DNA of 64,000 nt from Acidimicrobiales bacterium (GTDB lineage: Bacteria; Actinomycetota; Acidimicrobiia; Acidimicrobiales; Aldehydirespiratoraceae), in the NCBI GenBank assembly GCA_040219515.1, contig JAVJSI010000013.1, positions 62,001 to 126,000 of the forward strand, read 5' to 3'. The notes under the pieces were generated by a model. The model was given only the letters and a program-made list of their open reading frames with translations, searched no databases and had not been told where the DNA came from. The translations under genes were made by a program, and so were the position numbers. Shown one piece after another: positions 58,220 through 64,000 of this stretch (its first letter is position 1; each line of letters opens with the position of its first letter).

Positions 58220-59089
58220 ATGGGACGACCGTCGCGAAAGACATCCGACACCGGCTGGCACCACGTAATGAACCGTGGCGCACGACGGCTGCCGATTTTC
58301 GGCGACGACGATGACCGCACCTTCTTCCTTGACTGTGTCGGCGGGGGCGTGGGCCGTTCCATGGCCCGAGTGCACGCCTACGTGCTCATGGACAATCACT
58401 ATCATCTGCTCGTCGAGGCGGCGGCGGACGACCTCGCAACGACGATGAAGTACGTCGGGGAGAACTACACGCGTCGCTTCAACGCGAAATACGGACTGGA
58501 CGGGCCACTCTTCCGTGGCCGCTACCGGTCGAAGCCGATTCTCGATGAACGGCAGCGGACCGTCGTTCTCCGCTACATCCATCGCAACCCGGCTGAGGTC
58601 GGGCTCGGACTCAGCCACCCTTGGTCCAGCCACGCGGCCTACGTGGCCGCGTCCGCTCCGCGACCGCAATGGCTCATTGTCGACGAGCTGCTCGGCACGT
58701 TCGCCACGAGAGCCGCCTACGGTCGGTTCATCGCGATGGTTGATGACGACCGCGTGCTCGAGGACTTCATCGAGGCAGGCACAGCGGTGCGGGTCGTGAC
58801 CCCGGATGCCGTCGATTGGGCGCTCGGCATCGATTCGGCTGCGGAGCTCCAACTCGTCCGCACGAGCCCTTTGCGAGCGGATCGACGACTTGCCGCCGTC
58901 CTTCTGTCGCACGAGGCGACCAACCGGCCCTCGACCGCGCTCGCGTCGCGCTACGGGTATCGCTCGGGAAGCGGGCTCCGCAGTGCCGCAGCGCGGGCTC
59001 GTGCCCGGGTCGGTGCAGATCCGACCTTCGCCGCACTCGTCGCTGATGCGCGCCGACGGCTGGCCGGTGTCGTTGCCGACGTGGCGTGA
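58220..59089 (+). CDS. REP-associated tyrosine transposase (RAYT, IS200-like)
   Basis: 289 residues from ATG 58220; an earlier in-frame GTG lies inside a REP copy. HUH nuclease landmarks: GWHHVMNRGARR near 11-22, the metal-binding HYH in MDNHYHLLVEA near 57-67, the probable nucleophile Tyr in YVGENYTRRFN near 82-92, and GPLFRGRYRSKPI near 99-111. The C-terminal part (about 215-289) looks like a DnaA-type helix-turn-helix (LSHEATNRPSTALASRYGY). It would nick single-stranded REP hairpins such as those on both sides. Confidence 0.9.
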   Translation: MGRPSRKTSDTGWHHVMNRGARRLPIFGDDDDRTFFLDCVGGGVGRSMARVHAYVLMDNHYHLLVEAAADDLATTMKYVGENYTRRFNAKYGLDGPLFRGRYRSKPILDERQRTVVLRYIHRNPAEVGLGLSHPWSSHAAYVAASAPRPQWLIVDELLGTFATRAAYGRFIAMVDDDRVLEDFIEAGTAVRVVTPDAVDWALGIDSAAELQLVRTSPLRADRRLAAVLLSHEATNRPSTALASRYGYRSGSGLRSAAARARARVGADPTFAALVADARRRLAGVVADVA

Positions 59090-59109
59090 ACGGTGGCCGA
59101 GGCGGGACG

Positions 59110-59122
59110 GGTGTCTGACACC
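59110..59122. repeat. Inverted REP copy downstream of RAYT
   Basis: GGTGTCTGACACC, the reverse complement of the two left-hand copies, preceded by GGGAC. It lies 20 bases after the transposase stop and 11 bases from the end of the convergent phosphatase gene. Confidence 0.8.
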
Positions 59123-59133
59123 GCAGGGACGGG

Positions 59134-60798
59134 TCAGGGGAGTCGTTCGACACCGGTCGTGCCGGCGGTGACGCGCCATGACGACGCAGTTCGTATCGGC
59201 GAGGTCGGCGCCTGGGTGGTGTCCACCCAACGGAAGTGGGTCGTCAGATCGTCGGCGGTGATGTCGACGACGAGATAGCCGCGGTGCTCGGTCTCGTAGA
59301 GATGAATGTGCTCGTTGCGCCGTGACCCCTCGACGAACTCGGGCAGCAACAGTTCGAGGCTGGTGATCGACGGTGCGACGAACTCTGTGCCGACCATCGG
59401 CGAGTCGGGGTCGTGATACGACACGTGGAGATCGGCCACCGCCGACGTGTGGATGTCGCCGCCGAGGACGACGAGGTTCTCGACGCCGGCATCTCGAGCT
59501 GCACCGAGCAGCCGTTCCCGAGGAGCGACGTAGCCGTCCCAGGCATCCATCGAGAATCCCTTTGTCGGGTCGTCGGGCGCCCGGTTCACCTCGGCCATGA
59601 TCGTCTGCTGGGCGACGATGGTCCACCTCGCGTCGTTGTCGAACTGCCCTGCGAGCCACTCCTCCTGTTCCACGCCGAGCATCGTGCGCGACTCGTCGAA
59701 CGCTCCGTCGAGCTGGGGTCCACCGCCGAATGGTCGGGGCAGGTTGCCGTTGCCCTCGCCCTGGACGATCGGCGAGCGGTACTGCCGATCGTCGACCAGT
59801 GCGAGGTGCACGAGATCGCCGAACGCGAAGTCGCGGTAGACGGTGAGTTCGCCGTCGACGGGAGGCCCGGTGCGCACGGGCATGAACTCCCACCAGGCTT
59901 GATAGGCGGCGATCCGGCGGTCGCGGAAACTCGCCGCCGCGGTCGGGTCCAGCAGGCTGCCGATGCCCCCGGGCTCCCAGCCCGCGTAGTTGTCCTCGAC
60001 CTCGTGGTCGTCCCACATGACGATCCACGGCACGTTCCCGTGGCATTCGGCGAGTTCGGGCTCGAGCCGCGCGACTGCGTAGTAGGACCGGTACTCGTCG
60101 AGCGAGTAGGGCACGGGCAGCCCGTGGTCGCGGAAGGTGCCGCTCTCGAGTTCGTAGATGTAGTCGCCGACGAAGATCACCGCGTCGGCTCCTTCCTGCG
60201 TGAGGTGCGTGAGCGGCGTGAAGCGACCCGACTTCCAGGCCATGCACGAGGCGACGGCCAGCCGGACCGAGTCCACCGACGCGCCCGGTGCGGGCGCCGT
60301 TCGCGTCATTCCAGCGACCGTGTGGTCACCGACGTGGAAGCGGTACCAGTAGTCGGTCGACGGTTCGAGCCCGGTGACATCGACGTGCACGGAATGGCCA
60401 TGAGCCGTGTTCGTCACGAACTCGCCATCGGCCACGGACACGTCACCGTCCGGGCCGATCTCCCAGCGGACGGGCACCTGTTCGAGGTCGATGCCGGCGC
60501 CGGGCGCCATCGGATCGACGGCGAGTCGGGTCCAGATCACCACGGCGTCGGGCAGAGGATCTCCCGAGGCCACGCCGAATGGGAACGGATCGTTCGCGAA
60601 CTCGGGCACCGGCAACGTCGTGCTGGTCGTGGACGTCGTGGTGCTCGGCTGCGTCACTGTCGTCGACTCGGGGGGAGCCGGGGCCGTGGAGCCAGTCCCG
60701 GTTGCCGGTTCGTCGTTGCCGGAACACGCTGCGGCGACGAGACCTGCCGACGCGGCCAGGAAGCCACGTCGCGACAGGGGGTCGTTGGAAGGAGGCAT
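59134..60798 (-). CDS. phoD: Alkaline phosphatase D (PhoD)-like, Tat lipoprotein
   Basis: 554 residues from ATG 60798. Twin-arginine signal SRRGFLAASAGL at 9-20 runs into a lipobox VAAAC with Cys25, so it is probably exported folded and lipid-anchored. A Thr/Ser/Pro-rich linker follows (about 30-62), then a PhoD N-domain and the metallophosphatase domain with VGDYIYEL, MWDDHEVEDNY and GGDIHTSA as metal-binding blocks. PhoD enzymes release phosphate from mono- and diesters outside the cell. Operator-like site F overlaps its start codon, and TAACAT seven bases before the ATG may be its -10 box. Confidence 0.9.
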   Translation of the reverse strand: MPPSNDPLSRRGFLAASAGLVAAACSGNDEPATGTGSTAPAPPESTTVTQPSTTTSTTSTTLPVPEFANDPFPFGVASGDPLPDAVVIWTRLAVDPMAPGAGIDLEQVPVRWEIGPDGDVSVADGEFVTNTAHGHSVHVDVTGLEPSTDYWYRFHVGDHTVAGMTRTAPAPGASVDSVRLAVASCMAWKSGRFTPLTHLTQEGADAVIFVGDYIYELESGTFRDHGLPVPYSLDEYRSYYAVARLEPELAECHGNVPWIVMWDDHEVEDNYAGWEPGGIGSLLDPTAAASFRDRRIAAYQAWWEFMPVRTGPPVDGELTVYRDFAFGDLVHLALVDDRQYRSPIVQGEGNGNLPRPFGGGPQLDGAFDESRTMLGVEQEEWLAGQFDNDARWTIVAQQTIMAEVNRAPDDPTKGFSMDAWDGYVAPRERLLGAARDAGVENLVVLGGDIHTSAVADLHVSYHDPDSPMVGTEFVAPSITSLELLLPEFVEGSRRNEHIHLYETEHRGYLVVDITADDLTTHFRWVDTTQAPTSPIRTASSWRVTAGTTGVERLP

Positions 60799-60812
60799 GA
60801 CACGGATGTTAG
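60797..60812. promoter_or_regulatory. 16-bp operator-like site F
   Basis: ATGACA-CGGA-TGTTAG; its reverse complement fits CTAACR-NNNG-YGTCAN. It overlaps the phosphatase ATG on the minus strand and lies ten bases before the SDR GTG (60822) on the plus strand. Confidence 0.6.
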
Positions 60813-60821
60813 AAAGCAATC

Positions 60822-61667
60822 GTGACGACGATCCACCAGAAGACCACGGCGGTCATCATCGGCGGCGGTGGCGGCGTGGGGCGCGGTATCGCGCTGGGGC
60901 TCGCCGGCCAGGGCGCGCGGGTGGTGATCGCCGACATCGATCTCGATACGGCAGCGGCGGTTGCTGACGAGTTGACGGCGTCGGGCCACGATGCCGTCGC
61001 GTGCGTCGTCGACGCAACCGAGCTCGTCTCGTTGGCGGCGCTCGCAGACATGGCCGAGGCCCGCTACGGGTCGATCGACATCCTCGTGAACACCGTCGGC
61101 GTGGTCCACAGCGGTGAAATCCTCGATGCTCCCGACTCCGACTGGGCGTGGGTCCTCGAGTTCAACGTGATGACCGTCGTGCGGGCCTGCGCGGTGTTCG
61201 TTCCCCGAATTCGTGCGCACGGCCGTGGCGGGCATGTCGTCAACACTGCGTCGATGGCAGGCCTGTGGGCGTCGAAGCCGGAGGAGGTGGCGGGGACCCA
61301 CCTCGGGCTCTACACCACGTCGAAGTTCGCGGTCGTCGGCTTCACCGAGGCCCTGCGAGGCGAGCTGGCGAGCGACGGCATCGGCGTGTCGTGTCTCTGC
61401 CCGGGCACCGTCGATTCGAACCTGATGCAGACCTCGCTGCGCCACCGACCCGAGCGGTTCGGCGGCGCGGTCGAGGTCGACGCGACGCTGGGCAAGATCC
61501 CGTACGCGATGGCGCAGGAGGAGGTCGGCCGCGTCGTGGTGGCCGGAATCGAACACGACCGTGCCCTGATTCTCACCCACCCGCAGGCCCGACACTTCGT
61601 CGATCGGCGCGCGGCGTCGCACGCCGACGATTTCGACTTCTTCACCGCCGTCGGAGAGCTCGCGTGA
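60822..61667 (+). CDS. Short-chain dehydrogenase/reductase
   Basis: 281 residues from GTG 60822. Cofactor loop GGGGGVGRG at 14-22, NTVGV in place of NNAG near 90-94, Ser144 (NTASMAG), Tyr164 and Lys168 (YTTSK). The C-terminal tail is longer than usual. It overlaps the P450 start by four bases (GTGA), so hydroxylation and alcohol oxidation of one substrate are probably paired. Operator-like site F directly precedes it. Confidence 0.9.
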   Translation: MTTIHQKTTAVIIGGGGGVGRGIALGLAGQGARVVIADIDLDTAAAVADELTASGHDAVACVVDATELVSLAALADMAEARYGSIDILVNTVGVVHSGEILDAPDSDWAWVLEFNVMTVVRACAVFVPRIRAHGRGGHVVNTASMAGLWASKPEEVAGTHLGLYTTSKFAVVGFTEALRGELASDGIGVSCLCPGTVDSNLMQTSLRHRPERFGGAVEVDATLGKIPYAMAQEEVGRVVVAGIEHDRALILTHPQARHFVDRRAASHADDFDFFTAVGELA

Positions 61668-62911
61668 CCGACTCCATCGACGTCGATCATCAGGACCGCG
61701 AATGGGTGGCCGAACGCCACGCCAACTACGCGGCCCTGCGGGCGGAATGCCCGGTCGTCTTCAACGAGCACCATGGCGGTTTCTGGATGGTCACCGACTA
61801 CGAGTCGGTCGCCACGGTTGCCCGCGACAACGAGACGTTTGCCCATCGCTACCAACCCGATGCCCCCGACGGGATCGACTACCACGGCATCTGTGGCATC
61901 CCCCGTCCGCCGCGCACGCCGCGCATGGGCGTGTCGGAGATCGACGGTCCCGAACACGCCGACCTGCGTCGGGTACTGAATCCCCACATGGTCACCAAGG
62001 CAGTCGAGGCGCAGCGCGCCCGCATGGCGCACGTGTCGAGCTGGTTCCTCGACGAGGTCATCGAGTCGGGCGAGGCGGACCTGATCCACGACTACGCCAC
62101 CCCCGTGCCCGGCGTGATGACGCTCGAGATGATGGGCATGCCGTCGACTAACTGGCGCCACTATGCCGACTTCTTCCATGCCACGTCGTCGTTCGCACCG
62201 TCGGCACCCGAGTTCCGCGCCGCCGTCGGTCGCGTCGGCGACATGTGGGGCGAGCTGGCCGACGTCGCCCGTCACCGGCGGGCGAATCCCGGCGACGACC
62301 TCACGTCGGCGATCGTCGTGACCGAGATCGACGGGCGGTTGCTCACCGACGACGAGGTCGCCGGCATCCTGTGGAACCTGGTCGCCGGCGGACTCGACAC
62401 GACCACATCGCTGGTCGGCTGGGGCCTCCACCACCTGGGGACACATCCCGACGACCGTCGCCGTCTGATCGACGATCCGTCGAGTATCCCAACGGCGGTC
62501 GAGGAGTTCCTGCGCTATTACAGCCCGAGTGAGTCGCTCACCCGCACGGCGACGCGTGACGTCGAGCTCGGCGGCCGACGTATCAATCGCGGTGACGTCG
62601 TGTTCATCTCCTGGGTGAGTGCCAACCACGATCCCGCGGTGTTCGAGGATGCCGATGAGGTCAAGCTCGACCGGACCGAGAACAAACATCTGGCCTTCGG
62701 TCTCGGCGGCCATCGATGCATCGGGTCGAGCATCGCCCGTATCGAGTCCGAGCTGATGATCGCCGATGTGCTGGCACGGATGCCCGACTACGAGATCGAC
62801 GAGGAACGGTTTCGGGCCTATCCCGGCAATCTGTTGATGACGGGCGTCGTGACGATGCCGGTTAGGTTCTCGCACGGATCCCGGTCCGGTGTGGCCGACC
62901 CGTTTCGCTAG
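61664..62911 (+). CDS. Cytochrome P450
   Basis: 415 residues from GTG 61664; the longer upstream frame runs inside the SDR gene. I-helix AGGLDTTT at 241-248, ExxR E281-R284 (EFLR) and heme loop FGLGGHRCIG with Cys352. It differs from the other three P450s in the window (HLAFGLGGHRCIGSSIAR is nearer to the 42655 protein). It is the middle gene of an SDR-P450-LLM operon behind site F. Confidence 0.93.
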   Translation: MTDSIDVDHQDREWVAERHANYAALRAECPVVFNEHHGGFWMVTDYESVATVARDNETFAHRYQPDAPDGIDYHGICGIPRPPRTPRMGVSEIDGPEHADLRRVLNPHMVTKAVEAQRARMAHVSSWFLDEVIESGEADLIHDYATPVPGVMTLEMMGMPSTNWRHYADFFHATSSFAPSAPEFRAAVGRVGDMWGELADVARHRRANPGDDLTSAIVVTEIDGRLLTDDEVAGILWNLVAGGLDTTTSLVGWGLHHLGTHPDDRRRLIDDPSSIPTAVEEFLRYYSPSESLTRTATRDVELGGRRINRGDVVFISWVSANHDPAVFEDADEVKLDRTENKHLAFGLGGHRCIGSSIARIESELMIADVLARMPDYEIDEERFRAYPGNLLMTGVVTMPVRFSHGSRSGVADPFR

Positions 62912-62931
62912 CCAAGACCAGGAGACCAGCC

Positions 62932-63912
62932 GTGGCGTTCATGATGATGCGACTCAACTTCGTCCATCCGGATCCCACTGATCCCGAGCAGATGAGCGAT
63001 CGTTATCGCGCCGGCATCGACCTCGCGGAGTACGCCGACAAGAACGGCTTCGCAATGGTGAGCACGGAGGAGCACACGGCCACCGAGATCGGTTGGAGTC
63101 CCACCCCGCTGCTGACCGCGGCGATGATCCTCAACCGCACGCAGAATGTCTCGGTCGCGATCACCGCGTTGCTGGTGCCGCTGCACGACCCGGTGCGGCT
63201 CGCCCAGCAGATGGCGGTGATCGACCTGGTGAGCAAGGGGCGTCTCTCCATCACCACCGGGCTCGGTTACCGCCCGGCCGAGTACGCGGCGCTCGGCAAG
63301 GAATGGAAGCGACGGGGAAAGATCCTCGACGAGAGCCTCGACATCATGCTCAAGGTGTGGTCGGGCGAGCCGTTCGAGATCAACGGCGAGACCATCAAGG
63401 TCGGTCCGATGCCCTACACCCGTCCTCACCCGATGGTGATGATCGGCGGCTCGGGCCCGGCGGCGGCCAAGCGTGCGGCTCGACTCGGGTTGCCGTTGCA
63501 ACTCCCGGCGCCGATCCCGGAGGTCGAGGCGCTCTACTACGAGGAGTGCGAGAAGAACGGCACGAGCGGCTTCTGCATCGCGCCCGAGGCGGTCGCGATG
63601 GTCCACGTGGTCGAGGACCCGGACAAGGCGTGGGCCGAACTGGGGCAGCACTTCTGGCTCGAGGCGTCGACCTACGACTCGTGGCAGACCCCCGACCAGA
63701 CCTCCGCGGTGCACAGTCACGCCACGACGGTGGAGGAGCTGCGGGCCGAGGGGATCTATCAGTTCCTGTCGCCGGAGCAGGCCATCGACCGCATCCGAGA
63801 GACCGGCGCCCTCGCGCTGCACCCCCTCGTCGGCGGCATGCCCATCGACTCGGCCTGGCAGTCGCTCGAACTCACCGTCGACAAGGTCCTCCCCGCCGTC
63901 GCAGGGGGCTGA
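62932..63912 (+). CDS. LLM-class flavin-dependent oxidoreductase
   Basis: 326 residues from GTG 62932, with AGGAG about ten bases upstream. Luciferase-like pattern: FAMVSTEEHTATEIGWSP near 40-57, VSVAITALLVPLHDPVRLAQ near 76-95, and KGRLSITTGLGYRPAEY near 104-120, then PMVMIGGSGPAAAKRAA. It belongs to the alkanal/FMN-type branch like the 19321 protein. It follows the P450 by 20 bases and is probably in its operon. Confidence 0.87.
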   Translation: MAFMMMRLNFVHPDPTDPEQMSDRYRAGIDLAEYADKNGFAMVSTEEHTATEIGWSPTPLLTAAMILNRTQNVSVAITALLVPLHDPVRLAQQMAVIDLVSKGRLSITTGLGYRPAEYAALGKEWKRRGKILDESLDIMLKVWSGEPFEINGETIKVGPMPYTRPHPMVMIGGSGPAAAKRAARLGLPLQLPAPIPEVEALYYEECEKNGTSGFCIAPEAVAMVHVVEDPDKAWAELGQHFWLEASTYDSWQTPDQTSAVHSHATTVEELRAEGIYQFLSPEQAIDRIRETGALALHPLVGGMPIDSAWQSLELTVDKVLPAVAGG

Positions 63913-63913
63913 G

Positions 63914-64000
63914 ATGACCGATTGGGCCAATCTCGCCCAGCGGGCATCGCGGGCATCGCATGACCTCGTCGGGTGGATCTTCTTCGACCCGACCGCGGTC
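63914..64000 (+). CDS. Unrecognised protein, 3' end outside window
   Basis: ATG 63914 is one base after the LLM stop (TGAGATG) and behind a GGGG-rich ribosome site. Only 29 residues are visible, starting MTDWANLAQRASRASHDLVG and rich in Ala, Asp and Trp. No family can be named from so little. The tight spacing indicates that it belongs to the SDR-P450-LLM operon. Confidence 0.55.
   Translation, partial: MTDWANLAQRASRASHDLVGWIFFDPTAV

Larger units (their letters stand above)
58119..59122 (+). mobile_element. REP/RAYT element
   Basis: A Y1/HUH transposase gene bordered by REP palindromes: two direct copies on the left and one inverted copy on the right (GGGACGGGTGTCTGACACC at 59104-59122). 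Such elements move or copy REP sequences without long terminal repeats. It has been inserted between a dehydrogenase operon and the phosphatase gene. Confidence 0.75.

Noticed and set aside
1-64000. tRNA, rRNA, riboswitch, prophage or integrase genes
   Set aside because: Gaps are short (maximum about 155 bases), and I found no cloverleaf-like or conserved RNA sequence, integrase or phage gene; a covariance-model scan would be needed to exclude small RNAs.

Overview
The window is about 64 kb of high-GC (roughly two-thirds G+C), densely coded DNA, most likely chromosomal DNA of an actinobacterium. Many F420/FMN luciferase-like (LLM) oxidoreductases, CYP-type P450s with a small ferredoxin, paired and fused acyl-CoA dehydrogenases, frequent GTG starts, and TANNNT -10 boxes sitting 6-8 nt in front of start codons all fit Actinomycetota. 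The Asp-rich linkers of the lipoproteins make me think of the class Acidimicrobiia; the class is inference. No rRNA, tRNA, CRISPR array or phage genes were seen, and no gene-free stretch exceeds 300 bases (the longest is about 155 bases, 17182-17337).

Region 1 (1-11108) is a hydantoin/ureide-type catabolic and uptake locus. It holds a NitT/TauT-family ABC transporter (ATPase 909-1721, lipoprotein binding protein 8167-9378, permeases 9448-11108) wrapped around a hydantoinase, two nitrilase-superfamily amidases, a class III aminotransferase, an LLM oxidoreductase and an IclR regulator. Region 2 (11127-17181, minus strand) is a compact operon for the lower reductive pyrimidine pathway: beta-ureidopropionase, beta-alanine-type aminotransferase, dihydropyrimidinase, CoA-acylating (methyl)malonate-semialdehyde dehydrogenase, and an LLM oxidoreductase. 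No classical dihydropyrimidine dehydrogenase is present.

Region 3 (17338-24046) is a P450 - class II aldolase - LLM - acyl-CoA synthetase - fused double acyl-CoA dehydrogenase cluster, followed by two related lipoproteins of unknown role (24084-25847). Region 4 (25840-29768) holds an FGGY sugar kinase and an LLM gene, divergent from a 2-hydroxyacid dehydrogenase and a class II aldolase, then an unusual crotonase (29779-30642).

Region 5 (30675-36960, minus) is a branched-chain-amino-acid-type (Liv) ABC importer with a fused LivH-LivM permease, whose operon ends in a P450. Next to it are an LLM gene, a TetR regulator and a tandem-TetR fusion (37090-39944).

Region 6 (39980-62911) is a set of mostly divergent catabolic operons: amidohydrolase-2 proteins, ferredoxin, P450s, aldehyde dehydrogenase, CaiB/BaiF CoA-transferase, SDRs, an acyl-CoA synthetase and an acyl-CoA dehydrogenase pair. 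It is interrupted by a FAD oxidoreductase/DUF1365/cyclopropane-fatty-acid-synthase cassette (51020-54413), a VOC protein, a REP-associated transposase flanked by REP palindromes (58119-59122) and a PhoD-type phosphatase.

The most interesting signal is a 16-bp near-palindrome, CTAACR-NNNG-YGTCAN, present six times (28121, 37003, 45260, 48181, 55791, 60797). Every copy is in an intergenic promoter region. It links the Liv importer (plus its P450), the amidohydrolase/P450/CoA-transferase operon, the second amidohydrolase/SDR and amidohydrolase/FadD operons, the acyl-CoA dehydrogenase pair and the last SDR-P450-LLM operon into what looks like one undescribed catabolic regulon.
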